Source: Actinobacillus suis ATCC 33415 (GTDB lineage: Bacteria; Pseudomonadota; Gammaproteobacteria; Enterobacterales; Pasteurellaceae). From it: a stretch of DNA of 64,000 bases. Made by a program: the position numbers and the translations under genes. This document shows positions 1 through 9,256 of the stretch, one piece after another. The stretch is from contig NZ_CP009159.1 of assembly GCF_000739435.1 (NCBI RefSeq), forward strand, positions 1,178,001 through 1,242,000, given 5' to 3'. The notes below the pieces were generated by a model. That model had not been told where the DNA came from and made no database searches. It saw only the letters and a list, made by a program, of their open reading frames with translations. Every line of letters begins with the position of its first letter. Positions within the stretch are counted from its first letter, which is position 1.

Positions 1-487
1 CACTACGTTCCAGTAACATAAAACGGCATTGATAAGGGTTTTGCTCATCAATTTCAGACCATGTTTCCGCTTTTAATTGCCAATTTTCTTCATCGAATTC
101 AAAAAACGTATCGCCTTCAATCTCCGCCTGTATTTCGGTTAAATAGAGTTTGTTTGCAACAGGAATAGTTTGTTTAAAAAGCTCGCCGCCACCAATCACC
201 ATAATTTCTTCCACATTTGCAAAAGTTTTGGCTAATTCGACCGCTTGTTCAAAATTAGTCGCCGCATAAGCGCCTTCTACTGAAAAGCCGGAACGAGATA
301 AAATAATATTAGGACGTTTAGGTAGTAAGCGACCGATAGATTCGTAAGTTTTGCGCCCCATAATCACTGGCTTGCCCACTGTATTTTGACGAAACCATGC
401 CAAATCAACCGGTAAATGCCACGGCATTTGATTGTCCTTACCAATCACGTGATTTTTTGTACGTGCTACAATTAAACTAATTTCCAT
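1..487 (-). CDS. folA: Dihydrofolate reductase (3' end outside window)
   Basis: Reduces dihydrofolate to tetrahydrofolate with NADPH in the cytoplasm. The reading frame starts at an ATG at 487 (MEISLIVARTKNHVIG) and runs off the left edge after 162 codons, which is close to the full family length of about 160 residues. Family motifs are visible: the substrate-pocket segment MPWHLPVDLAWF, the NADPH-binding segment KPVIMGRKTYESIGR and VIGGGELF. It is divergent from proB, with about 124 bp between the two starts. Identification is by recognition of these motifs; only the last few residues are missing. Confidence 0.95.
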   Translation of the reverse strand, partial: MEISLIVARTKNHVIGKDNQMPWHLPVDLAWFRQNTVGKPVIMGRKTYESIGRLLPKRPNIILSRSGFSVEGAYAATNFEQAVELAKTFANVEEIMVIGGGELFKQTIPVANKLYLTEIQAEIEGDTFFEFDEENWQLKAETWSEIDEQNPYQCRFMLLERS

Positions 488-611
488 CGTTTTTCCGCCC
501 TTATGCCTTTTAGTTTGATTTAAGTTGAAATTAATAGTGATTTTAGCAAACAAAAGTGCTACTTTTCATATAATTCTTTTTTTGTTTACACAACCTACCA
601 AAATACAGCTT

Positions 612-1703
612 ATGAGCAAGACTATTGTTATCAAATTTGGGACAAGTACCCTCACCCATGGCGGTAAAAGTTTAAGCCGCCCTTATATGTTAGAGTTAGT
701 TAAACAAATCGCTCAACTGCATCAGCATCATCGTGTGATTGTTGTGACATCTGGTGCTGCGGCGGCTGGGCGTGATTATCTCGGTCATCCTGAACTTCCC
801 AAAACGCTTGCTTATAAACAAATGTTAGCGGCGGTTGGACAAAGCCAACTGATTCGTACTTGGGAAAATTTATTCGATATTTATGGCATTCATATCGGGC
901 AAATTTTATTAACCCGTGCCGATATTGACGATCGTGAACGTTTCCTAAATGCTCGAGATACGCTAAATGCGCTGTTAGAACAAAAAATCATTCCGGTTAT
1001 CAATGAAAATGACACGGTGGCAACCGAAGAATTTAAAGTGGGCGATAACGATAACTTATCTGCTTTAGTTGCGATCCTTGCACACGCCGACCAACTCTAT
1101 TTATTAACCGACCAAGAGGGGCTTTTTAGCGCAGACCCTCGTAAAGATCCGAATGCGTCGCTTCTTTCTGTCGTTGAAAGGATCACGCCGGAAATTCGTC
1201 AAATTGCCGGCGGAAGTTCAACCGGACTCGGTACCGGTGGCATGAGCACAAAAATTACTGCGGCAGATATTGCTACTCGTTCAGGTGTAGAGACGATTAT
1301 TGCTTCAGGCTCTCGTGAAAACGTGTTGGTTGATTTAGCCAATGATGTGGCGATCGGTAGCAAATTTTTAGTGCAATCCGACCGCTTAGAAGGCAGAAAA
1401 CAGTGGTTATTCGCTGCCCCGCAGGTGGGGGCATTAACAGTTGATAAAGGTGCGGAAACCGCATTATTACAACATAAATCACTCTTGCCTGTCGGTGTTT
1501 CAGATATAAAAGGGGTCTTTAGTCGTGGCGAAGTGGTTAAAATCTTTAATCAAGAAGGCAAAGCTCTTGCGCTCGGCTTAGCACGTTACAGTAGCGAAGC
1601 GTTAGAACGCATTAAAGGCAAGAAATCAGCAGAAATCGAATCATTGTTAGGCTATGAATTCGGCTCAGTTGCCGTACATATAGATGAAATGGTGATTTAT
1701 TAA
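612..1703 (+). CDS. proB: Glutamate 5-kinase
   Basis: Phosphorylates the gamma-carboxyl of glutamate, the first step of proline synthesis. The 363-residue product has an amino-acid-kinase domain ([18 protein letters not shown] near the start, [13 protein letters not shown] in the middle, then a glycine-rich GTGGMSTK) followed by a C-terminal PUA domain from about residue 270. An in-frame TTG at 525 would add 29 residues unlike the family; the ATG at 612 gives the expected N-terminus [10 protein letters not shown]. No proA neighbour is present. The gene ends just before an inverted uptake-signal repeat. Confidence 0.95.
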   Translation: MSKTIVIKFGTSTLTHGGKSLSRPYMLELVKQIAQLHQHHRVIVVTSGAAAAGRDYLGHPELPKTLAYKQMLAAVGQSQLIRTWENLFDIYGIHIGQILLTRADIDDRERFLNARDTLNALLEQKIIPVINENDTVATEEFKVGDNDNLSALVAILAHADQLYLLTDQEGLFSADPRKDPNASLLSVVERITPEIRQIAGGSSTGLGTGGMSTKITAADIATRSGVETIIASGSRENVLVDLANDVAIGSKFLVQSDRLEGRKQWLFAAPQVGALTVDKGAETALLQHKSLLPVGVSDIKGVFSRGEVVKIFNQEGKALALGLARYSSEALERIKGKKSAEIESLLGYEFGSVAVHIDEMVIY

Positions 1704-1708
1704 CAAAC

Positions 1709-1750
1709 AGGCGGTCAAATTTGCTAAAAATTTTGCAAATTTAACCGCTT
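1709..1750. repeat. Inverted uptake-signal-like repeat, possible terminator
   Basis: The segment GCGGTCAAATTTGC is followed after 10 bases by its near-perfect complement ending ACCGC. It can fold as a hairpin between proB and the next gene. Paired copies of the Apl-type uptake signal core (AAGCGGT) used this way are typical of Pasteurellaceae. Confidence 0.6.
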
Positions 1751-1766
1751 GCATAAGGGAGAGAAA

Positions 1767-2537
1767 ATGGAATTAGGACTAGATGTTTTTGCAATCTTAT
1801 TTAGCGTGGCAATGATAGCCGGCTTTATTGACGCAATCGCCGGCGGTGGCGGATTACTGACGATTCCGGCATTATTAGCTGTCGGTGTCCCCCCTGCCAT
1901 GGCATTAGGTACCAATAAGTTGCAAGCCTGCGGTGGGTCATTTTCCGCTTCTATCTATTTCGTGCGCAAAAAAGCAGTCGATGTCAAACAGATTTTCCTA
2001 TTGATCTTATTGACCTTTATTGGTGCCGCTTGCGGTACAATCTTTGTACAAACCATTGATGTGAACGCACTAAAAGCATTGTTACCGTTCTTGGTATTGA
2101 TTATCGGTATTTATTTTTTATTTAGCCCAAGTATCGGTGACGAAGATCGAAAACAACGTATCAGCCTACCGTTATTTGCCTTTACGGCAGCTGCCGGTGT
2201 TGGTTTTTATGACGGAATGTTTGGGCCGGCAACCGGTTCGTTTTTCACCCTTGCATTTATTTTGTTACTTGGCTTTAATTTACCGAAAGCGGTAGCTCAC
2301 GCCAAAGTGTTAAATTTTACCTCTAATTTTGCCTCATTGATTTTCTTTATTCTAGGCGGTGCCGTATTATGGAAAATCGGTCTTATCATGATGGTAGGAC
2401 AATTTATCGGCGGTACTCTCGGGGCAAGAATGGTGGTGACCAAAGGCAAAAAATTAGTGCGCCCAATGTTAGTCACCATGTCATTTATAATGGTAGCAAA
2501 AATGCTCTATGATCAAGGCTTATTAAACTTTCTATGA
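1767..2537 (+). CDS. TauE/SafE family membrane carrier
   Basis: A 256-residue membrane protein with about eight hydrophobic segments, of the TauE/SafE (formerly DUF81) family, whose members are proposed to export sulfonates or other organic anions; the substrate is not predictable here. The N-terminal repeat shows the family's glycine-rich segment GFIDAIAGGGGLLTIPALL, and a second half-repeat follows after residue 135 (GVGFYDGMFGPATGSF). The ATG at 1767 follows a good ribosome site (AAGGGAGAG); an upstream TTG is not needed. The stop overlaps the start of nth by four bases (ATGA), indicating translational coupling. Confidence 0.85.
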   Translation: MELGLDVFAILFSVAMIAGFIDAIAGGGGLLTIPALLAVGVPPAMALGTNKLQACGGSFSASIYFVRKKAVDVKQIFLLILLTFIGAACGTIFVQTIDVNALKALLPFLVLIIGIYFLFSPSIGDEDRKQRISLPLFAFTAAAGVGFYDGMFGPATGSFFTLAFILLLGFNLPKAVAHAKVLNFTSNFASLIFFILGGAVLWKIGLIMMVGQFIGGTLGARMVVTKGKKLVRPMLVTMSFIMVAKMLYDQGLLNFL

Positions 2538-3166
2538 ACCAAGCAAAACGAATTGAAATTTTAACCCGTTTACGTAACGAAAACCCACACCCAACTACCG
2601 AACTTAATTACAGCAATCCGTTTGAATTACTGATTGCTGTCATTCTTTCTGCGCAAGCAACCGATAAAGGTGTGAATAAAGCCACTGATAAACTGTTTCC
2701 GGTGGCAAACACGCCGCAAGCCATTTTGGATTTAGGTGTTGATGGGCTAAAAGAATATATTAAAACTATCGGGCTTTTTAATAGCAAAGCGGAAAACATT
2801 ATTAAAACTTGCCGTGATTTAATCGAAAAACATCACGGTGAAGTGCCGGAAAGCCGTGAAGCGCTTGAAGCATTGGCTGGCGTCGGGCGAAAAACCGCCA
2901 ATGTGGTACTGAATACCGCCTTCGGACACCCGACCATTGCGGTGGATACGCATATTTTCCGTGTATCCAATCGTACCGGTTTTGCACCGGGTAAAGACGT
3001 GGTCAAAGTCGAAGAAAAATTACTCAAAGTGGTCCCTGCCGAATTCAAGGTAGATGTACATCACTGGTTGATTCTACACGGACGTTATACCTGTATTGCA
3101 CGCAAACCTCGTTGCGGTTCTTGCATTATCGAAGATTTGTGCGAATACAAAGACAAAACGGAATAA
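2534..3166 (+). CDS. nth: Endonuclease III
   Basis: DNA glycosylase/AP lyase for oxidised pyrimidines in base excision repair. The 210-residue protein has the expected length. It shows the helix-hairpin-helix LAGVGRKTANVVLN with the catalytic Lys in GRKTA, the catalytic Asp in VDTHIFR, and the C-terminal [4Fe-4S] loop C-x6-C-x2-C-x5-C (CIARKPRCGSCIIEDLC). It is coupled to the preceding carrier gene by an ATGA overlap. Confidence 0.97.
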   Translation: MNQAKRIEILTRLRNENPHPTTELNYSNPFELLIAVILSAQATDKGVNKATDKLFPVANTPQAILDLGVDGLKEYIKTIGLFNSKAENIIKTCRDLIEKHHGEVPESREALEALAGVGRKTANVVLNTAFGHPTIAVDTHIFRVSNRTGFAPGKDVVKVEEKLLKVVPAEFKVDVHHWLILHGRYTCIARKPRCGSCIIEDLCEYKDKTE

Positions 3167-3184
3167 GTTACCCCTTCACATACA

Positions 3185-3235
3185 AGCGGTCGAATTTGTA
3201 TTTTTTTTGCAAATATTTATGTAAATTTGACCGCT
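3185..3235. repeat. Inverted uptake-signal repeat after nth
   Basis: ACAAGCGGTC at the left is matched by an inverted copy ending GACCGCT about 50 bases on, with AT-rich sequence between. It could act as a weak terminator for the carrier-nth operon; the left arm also matches the DNA uptake signal core. Confidence 0.55.
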
Positions 3236-3330
3236 GCTCCTATCTTTCTTAATCTATATTTCTTTTCTGCCTAACGGTGCTACAATATCACCTTTTGCAA
3301 CTCAACATCCCCTCCCGATAAGGACAAACA

Positions 3331-4635
3331 ATGCCGAATCAGAATCTACTGACCATGAAAGGTGAGCGTGTTGCGATTGTATCAGGACTCCGAACACCGT
3401 TTGCTCGTAAAGATACCGGTTTCAAAGATGCATATGCAACCAGTCTTGGCACAATGGTAACCAATGAATTACTCAGCCGTACGGCGATTGAGCGAAAAGA
3501 AATCGAGCAATTAGTTTTTGGTCAAGTAATCCAACAACCGGATATTCCAAATCCGGCACGTGAAATTGCGATTGCGCTCAATATGCCGCACTTACAATCT
3601 TACAGTATCAGTAGTTCTTGCTTATCCGGTTTACAAGCGATCGCCAATGTTGCGGGCAGTATTGTCAGTGGATCAATTTCTGCGGGTATTGCCGGTGGTG
3701 CCGATTCGATTTCTAATGCGCCGTTAAGCATTAGCCCTCGAGTTATTTATAACTTTAAATCGATTTTTGCTGCAGAAACGCTAGACGAAAAATATCGCCG
3801 TTTCCGTCAGTTCTCATGGCGCGATTTCAAACCTCACAGCGTAAATTTAAAAGATTTCACCACCCAAATGTCCGTTGCGGAAGTTTCAGAGCAAATGGCG
3901 CAAGACTATAAAATCAGCCGAGAAGATCAAGACGAATATGCCCGTCTTTCCAACCAAAAAGCGGCAGATGCGTGGAAAATCGGTTTATTAAAAGAAGAAG
4001 TCATGCCTTCTTTCCCGCATCCTTATAAAGATTTTGTAGTCTCGGACACCTTAGTTTCCGCTGCAACCCGTTCTCGTCATTACCAACGTTTCTCACCTTT
4101 GGTAAATAAAGACTATGCCACCGTTACCGAAGCGAATATGCCACAACCGGTCGATGGTGCTGCGGCAGTTTTACTGATGAATGAAAGCAAAGCGAAAAAT
4201 TTAGGGCTGACTCCACTTGGTTATATCCGCAGTTATGCCATTACCGGTAATGATATTTGGCAAGATATGTTCGCCGGCGCAACCATTGCCAGCGCTCAAG
4301 CGCTCGACCGTGCGGAACTTCAATTACAAGATATGAGCTTTATTGATATTCATGAATCTTCGGCAAGCCAAATGCTCGCCAATATTCAATTTTTTGAGTC
4401 GAACGAATTTGCAAAAAAATACTTAAATCGAACCGCTTGTTTGGGCAAAATTGAGCTGGATAAGCTCAATCATTTAGGCGGTTCCATTGCGTTTGGTAAC
4501 CCACGTGCGGTAACCAGTTTACGCACAATTATTCAATCGCTTTACGCCTTAAAACGCCAAGGCGGCGGCTTAGCGTTAGTCGCTTCCAGCGGTTTAGGTG
4601 GCTTAGGTGCCGCAATGGTTTTAGAAAGTGAATAA
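3331..4635 (+). CDS. fadI: FadI-like acetyl-CoA acyltransferase homologue, catalytic loops altered
   Basis: By full-length resemblance (434 residues; E. coli FadI is 436) this is the anaerobic-type 3-ketoacyl-CoA thiolase, partner of FadJ. The nucleophilic Cys loop is kept (SISSSCLSGLQA, about residue 99). Three other conserved thiolase loops are changed: the HEAF-type motif reads HESS, the catalytic GHP reads GNP (GGSIAFGNPRA), and the C-terminal Cys of the final loop is Ser (ALVASSGLGGLGAAM). The reading frame is intact and ends in the family's GAAMVLESE. RBS AAGGA precedes the ATG, and fadJ follows 10 bases later. The symbol reflects homology; thiolase activity is doubtful. Confidence 0.8.
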   Translation: MPNQNLLTMKGERVAIVSGLRTPFARKDTGFKDAYATSLGTMVTNELLSRTAIERKEIEQLVFGQVIQQPDIPNPAREIAIALNMPHLQSYSISSSCLSGLQAIANVAGSIVSGSISAGIAGGADSISNAPLSISPRVIYNFKSIFAAETLDEKYRRFRQFSWRDFKPHSVNLKDFTTQMSVAEVSEQMAQDYKISREDQDEYARLSNQKAADAWKIGLLKEEVMPSFPHPYKDFVVSDTLVSAATRSRHYQRFSPLVNKDYATVTEANMPQPVDGAAAVLLMNESKAKNLGLTPLGYIRSYAITGNDIWQDMFAGATIASAQALDRAELQLQDMSFIDIHESSASQMLANIQFFESNEFAKKYLNRTACLGKIELDKLNHLGGSIAFGNPRAVTSLRTIIQSLYALKRQGGGLALVASSGLGGLGAAMVLESE

Positions 4636-4645
4636 GGGAAATACG

Positions 4646-6766
4646 ATGATTGAACAACAAGAACCAACACCGGTGTTTCAAGTAGAAATTGATGATAACC
4701 GTATTGCGATTATTCGTATTCAAACTTTAGATAATGATGCTAACTGGTTACCGGAAAACTTTGTCAGCGAACTACGCCGCGTCATCGGTAGTGTCATCTA
4801 TCAGCAAGCTAGAGGTGTGATTTTTATCTCTGCTCGTGCCCACAATTTTATTCAAGGCTTCAAGCCGAGCATTCTAAAAGAGAAAACAGCAGAACAATTA
4901 CGCCTGTTTTCACAAGAAGCGCAAGCAGTAATGCGTGAAATTAATACGCTAAAAATGCCGGTGATCGCCGCAATTGACGGCAATTGTTTCGGCTTAGGCT
5001 TAGAATTAGCATTGGCGTGTGATTATCGTTTAGCAACGGATGAACATCACACACAATTTGCGATGCCGCAAGTACGTTCCGGCTTATTACCGTTTGCCAG
5101 CGGTACGCAACGTTTACCTCGTTTAATCGGCTTACAAAATGCCACACCACTGTTGCTCTTTGGGCATAAAATCAATGCCGAACAAGCAAAAAAATTTATG
5201 TTAGTCGATAAGCTCGTGCCGGCAACCAGACTTTTTGATACCGCTTATCAAATGTTATTAAATAACAAAGTGCAAAAAGTTGACTATAAACGACCGCTTA
5301 CCTTATTCAAAAAATGGCGTAAACAACTGGAAGGCAACACGCTATTTCGTAATAAGTTTCTCGATCGTACCGAAAATTTAGTATGGCTAAAAACCTTCGG
5401 TAACTACCCTGCGGTTGCTCGTCTGATCGAATTACTGAAAGAGCCACATTTCAAGGCTGGGTTAACCCTAGAACAACATGCATTCGCTGAGTTATTTCAT
5501 ACCGAAACCTCAAAAGTTTTGATTGATTTGAAAAAAACCGAACGTGCGATGAAAGATAAATATCGCATTCGTGGTGATGTACGAGATGTATTGCAAGTAA
5601 GTGTGCTTGGTTCTGGCTATATGGGCGCTGGCATCGCTTATTTAACTGCAAATAATGCGCAAGTACCGGTACGAATTAAAGACATTCATCCTTCGGAGAT
5701 CCGTAAAGCACTACGTACCTGCTACGAATTGATGCGCAATGAAGTGGATAAAAACCAGCTCAAGCCGGGGCAAATGATTCAGAGAATGAACCTAATTACC
5801 GGCGGTGAGCGTCTTGTTGCAGCAAAATCGACCGATTTTGTTATCGAAGCCGTGTATGAAGATCTCAAGCTAAAACAACGTATGTTGCAAGAAAGCGAAG
5901 CCTATTATGACGAACACGCGATTTTTGCGACCAACACGTCAACTTTTGCAATCCGAGATATCGCTGCAGTCGCTAAGCGTCCGGAAAATGTAATTGGCTT
6001 CCACTACTTTAGCCCAGTGGCGAAGCAAAAAATGGTTGAAATCGTACCGCATGAAGGCACTTGTGAACATACGATTGCCACGGCGATTCACTTTGCAATT
6101 CAGCAAGGAAAAGTGCCGTTATTAGTCGCTGATAAACAAGGCTTCTTTATTAACCGCATTTTAACGCCGTTCTTATTAGAAGCAATTCAATGCTTAGTCG
6201 ATGGCGAATCCATTGAGTTTATCGACCGTTCCTTGCAAGAATTCGGTTTCCATTTAGGTCCGTTAGCGGTTATTGATGAAATGGGTTTAGATGTGATTGC
6301 CAAATCAAACCCTGCTTTGGTTCGTGAATTAGGCAGACGTTTTAGTTTGCCGGAAAGTGTCGATTTACTGATTCGCAATGAACGCAAAGGCTGTAAGAAT
6401 AAACGCGGCTTTTATATGTATGATTCTAAAGGCGAACGTTTGCAAGAGGACAAAAGTATTTATCATGTGATGGAAACCATCGCTCGTAATGATTTGGAAT
6501 CCGAACAAATTGCCCGCCGTTGTATTCTGCGTATGCTGAATGAAGCGGCGTGGTGTTTACAAGATAATGTTATTCAGTCTATTGATGAAGGTAATGTGGC
6601 TTCCGTACTTGGTGCCGGTTTCCCTGAATTTAGAGGCGGGATTTACGCCTATATGGAAAAAATCAGCGCTCAAGAAATCGTTAAGCAATTGCGTCAACAT
6701 GCTAAACAATACGGTAGTCGCTTTGAACCTTGCGAATGGCTAATACAACAGGCTGAACAAGCTTAA
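4646..6766 (+). CDS. fadJ: FadJ-like enoyl-CoA hydratase/3-hydroxyacyl-CoA dehydrogenase homologue
   Basis: Two-domain protein of 706 residues, matching FadJ. The N-terminal crotonase domain keeps the first catalytic Glu (GLGLELALAC) but the second Glu is Gln (AMPQVRSGLLP; family PEV/PEI), and the following PGAGG-type turn is PFASG. The C-terminal dehydrogenase domain looks intact: dinucleotide motif GSGYMGAGIAYLTA near residue 320, catalytic His in GFHYFSP, Glu in MVEIVPH, Asn in FFINRIL. The ATG at 4646 with RBS AAGGG is preferred to an upstream GTG overlapping fadI. The hydratase half is probably weakened; the dehydrogenase half may work. Confidence 0.85.
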   Translation: MIEQQEPTPVFQVEIDDNRIAIIRIQTLDNDANWLPENFVSELRRVIGSVIYQQARGVIFISARAHNFIQGFKPSILKEKTAEQLRLFSQEAQAVMREINTLKMPVIAAIDGNCFGLGLELALACDYRLATDEHHTQFAMPQVRSGLLPFASGTQRLPRLIGLQNATPLLLFGHKINAEQAKKFMLVDKLVPATRLFDTAYQMLLNNKVQKVDYKRPLTLFKKWRKQLEGNTLFRNKFLDRTENLVWLKTFGNYPAVARLIELLKEPHFKAGLTLEQHAFAELFHTETSKVLIDLKKTERAMKDKYRIRGDVRDVLQVSVLGSGYMGAGIAYLTANNAQVPVRIKDIHPSEIRKALRTCYELMRNEVDKNQLKPGQMIQRMNLITGGERLVAAKSTDFVIEAVYEDLKLKQRMLQESEAYYDEHAIFATNTSTFAIRDIAAVAKRPENVIGFHYFSPVAKQKMVEIVPHEGTCEHTIATAIHFAIQQGKVPLLVADKQGFFINRILTPFLLEAIQCLVDGESIEFIDRSLQEFGFHLGPLAVIDEMGLDVIAKSNPALVRELGRRFSLPESVDLLIRNERKGCKNKRGFYMYDSKGERLQEDKSIYHVMETIARNDLESEQIARRCILRMLNEAAWCLQDNVIQSIDEGNVASVLGAGFPEFRGGIYAYMEKISAQEIVKQLRQHAKQYGSRFEPCEWLIQQAEQA

Positions 6767-6824
6767 TATTTAAAAAAGCGGATAAAAATCTACATTATCC
6801 CAAAATCTATAAAGGAAATAATTA

Positions 6825-8246
6825 ATGAAAAAATCAACCCTTGCGATTTCTGTAGTGGCTGCATTAGCTGCAATTACTAGTGGCGGTGCGTGGTATACCG
6901 GTAACCAAATTGAGCAGCGCTATCCGGAACTGCTTAAACAAGTAAATACCGCACTAAAAGGCCTAAAAGCTTATGATATTCATGCTGATATCAGTGATGT
7001 TAAACTCACAAAAGGTATCTTTAGTTCAGAAGTTCAATATAACGTCAATGTTAAAACGGATAACAACAGTTTTACCCTTAACGGTAACGACACTGTTTAC
7101 CATGGTCCGCTTCCGTTAAACCGTTTAGTGAAAGGTAATCTGATGCCGATGTTACTAAGCGGCGAAACGCATATTTCTGCCGTGGACAACCAGCTTAAAA
7201 GCTATTTTGCAGGTAATGATATTCTTTCAGCGACAACTGATATTCATTACAGTGGTAATGTGGCAGGCAATGCAACGCTTAATCCGTTTAAATCGGAGAA
7301 TATTGAAGCCTCAAAAATCTATTTAGAGGGCGATTATAACGGTTTCGGTAAACAACATTTGAATATTGAGTTACTGAAAATAAAAGACGCTGGCGAAAGT
7401 AAAGGTGCGCTTGAATTATCCGGCTTACATTACACGGCAAATTACACGCAAGATAAACAATATCCAGAACTAAAAGGTTTAGGTGATTATCAAGCGAACA
7501 TTAAAAAGCTCTCTGTTGTTAACGAAAAAAATGAGGTCATCAATTTAAACGAACTAACATCTAAAGGTTATAGTGAAATTAAAAATGAGCGAGTGGTTGG
7601 TTCCGGAGATCTTACGTTCAATGCAGATTGGGCTGCAGAAGCTAAAACCGCTGATTTAGGGAAGATTCATCTCGATATGATGATGGATTTTGACGCAAAA
7701 TCATTTAATGAATTGACTTTGCTTTCAGATAAATTGGAAAACGAATCGCCTGAAATCCAAAATCAGTTACAAACAGCTGTAACCGACCTTATTACTAAAG
7801 CACCTAAATTAAAAATTAACGAACTCTCGATTCAAAATGCGAAAGGTAAAAATAGTTTCTCACTTAATTTAGATTTGGATAAATTCGATATTGCACAAAT
7901 CTCACAAGCGAAATCTATCGAAGATACGCTTAAAATCTTTAAGCCGTCTCAGCTAGATCTAAATGTAAATCTAGCAGCAAGTGAAGAAATGACAAAACAA
8001 TGGTTAACCATTGCGCCTGATGCAAATTATGTCGGCACACCGGAAGAAAATGCCAAACTGCGTATTCAAGAATTAACCAATAGTGCGAAACATTCGGGCA
8101 TTGCTAGCGTAGACGCTGAGAATATTAAACTGGCATTAAAAATTGAGAATGGCAAAGTAAACTTAAATGGTAGAGAGGTATCAGAATCCGAACTACAATT
8201 GGCACTGTGGGCAATTATGCTCGGTGCGAGCGGCTTAGGTCACTAG
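6825..8246 (+). CDS. DUF945 (YdgA-like) protein
   Basis: A 473-residue protein with an N-terminal signal-anchor segment (residues 5-24, hydrophobic with Ala/Val/Ile) followed by GAWYTGNQIEQRYPELL, typical of the YdgA/DUF945 family. The rest is a large predicted periplasmic domain rich in beta structure and in alternating Asn/Lys/Asp. The ATG has RBS AAGGAAAT. The family function is not established; homologues are described as inner-membrane-anchored periplasmic proteins. Confidence 0.8.
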   Translation: MKKSTLAISVVAALAAITSGGAWYTGNQIEQRYPELLKQVNTALKGLKAYDIHADISDVKLTKGIFSSEVQYNVNVKTDNNSFTLNGNDTVYHGPLPLNRLVKGNLMPMLLSGETHISAVDNQLKSYFAGNDILSATTDIHYSGNVAGNATLNPFKSENIEASKIYLEGDYNGFGKQHLNIELLKIKDAGESKGALELSGLHYTANYTQDKQYPELKGLGDYQANIKKLSVVNEKNEVINLNELTSKGYSEIKNERVVGSGDLTFNADWAAEAKTADLGKIHLDMMMDFDAKSFNELTLLSDKLENESPEIQNQLQTAVTDLITKAPKLKINELSIQNAKGKNSFSLNLDLDKFDIAQISQAKSIEDTLKIFKPSQLDLNVNLAASEEMTKQWLTIAPDANYVGTPEENAKLRIQELTNSAKHSGIASVDAENIKLALKIENGKVNLNGREVSESELQLALWAIMLGASGLGH

Positions 8247-8261
8247 TCATTCATTAAACAC

Positions 8262-8311
8262 GCGGTCTGTTTTGGTAGAAAATTTGCAAAATTCTTACTA
8301 AAACAGACCGC
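8262..8311. terminator. Bidirectional terminator-like hairpin
   Basis: A long inverted repeat (GCGGTCTGTTTTGGTAGAA and its near-complement ending CAGACCGC) lies between the convergent DUF945 and AEC carrier genes. T-runs flank the right arm for the plus strand. The arms contain the uptake-signal core. Confidence 0.6.
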
Positions 8312-8322
8312 TTGTTTTTACC

Positions 8323-9255
8323 TTAAAGCCACTGATATAGAGCAATAATCAGCGGCATGGTAAACACACAAAGTAAGGTAGTTACGCCATAAATTGCACT
8401 GGCTTTTCTTGCGTCTTGGTTATATACCACCGCCATTTGGGTAACAGTTGCCGCCGAAGGACTAGTGGTTGCCAAGAAACTAATCATCGCAATAGTTGCA
8501 CCGTTCTCCGCTACCCAACTGCCAAAGTCGAACGCTTTCACAATCACCAATAAAATCAGCGGGATAAAAATCAAGCGAAGAAACGAAACCAAATAAATAC
8601 GCTTATCCGCCATAATCTCTTTGACCGGAATCGACGCAATTAACATCCCTGCCACTAACATCGCCATTGGCCCAATCATATCGCCAAGCCAAGCTAACGT
8701 ACCGGAAATTACACTCGGTAATTTAATTTGTAACAGGAACAACAGCATACCAATCACAATCGCAATAATGTTGATATTAGTCACAATCTTTTTCAAAGAC
8801 ACTTCGCCCTTACCACACAATAACATGCGTAAATGCGACCAAAACAAGAAATTTTGTACCACCATAAAACCAGTGGCATAAATTACCCATTCATTGCCAA
8901 ATAACGAAGCGACCAACGGAATAATCAAATTGCCCGAATTGGAATAAATAGCGGTGGCGTGTTCCAAATTACTTAATTTAAAAATCGGCTTTAATATTTT
9001 ACCAATTAAAATCAACAGACCGCTTAACAAAATCGCCATACCGAAAGACAAATATAAGCCGTGTAAAATAGCGTCCGAATATTCGATTTGAAAGGCGGTA
9101 ATCAGCATAGACGGACTAATAATATACAACCCGATAACCGAAATAGGATAACTTTGTTCCGAAGTCAGCAATTTTAGCTTCACCAATAAATAACCGAGTA
9201 ACACAATAATGGTTAACTGGGTAATTTTCTCCGCTAATAATAAAGCGATTTCCAT
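8323..9255 (-). CDS. AEC family transporter (auxin efflux carrier-like)
   Basis: A 310-residue integral membrane protein with about ten hydrophobic segments. Family features are the N-terminal half ending in GIITPSML-like text (here GLYIISPSMLITAFQ), the central IYSNSGNLIIPLVASLFG, and the C-terminal SFLATTSPSAATVTQMA. AEC proteins move organic anions such as malate or malonate; the substrate here is unknown. The start at 9255 is chosen because GGAG lies 10 bases upstream; an ATG at 9264 overlaps the fdhD stop. It is co-directional with, and abuts, fdhD. A second AEC carrier lies at 40550. Confidence 0.85.
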   Translation of the reverse strand: MEIALLLAEKITQLTIIVLLGYLLVKLKLLTSEQSYPISVIGLYIISPSMLITAFQIEYSDAILHGLYLSFGMAILLSGLLILIGKILKPIFKLSNLEHATAIYSNSGNLIIPLVASLFGNEWVIYATGFMVVQNFLFWSHLRMLLCGKGEVSLKKIVTNINIIAIVIGMLLFLLQIKLPSVISGTLAWLGDMIGPMAMLVAGMLIASIPVKEIMADKRIYLVSFLRLIFIPLILLVIVKAFDFGSWVAENGATIAMISFLATTSPSAATVTQMAVVYNQDARKASAIYGVTTLLCVFTMPLIIALYQWL

Positions 9256-9256
9256 A

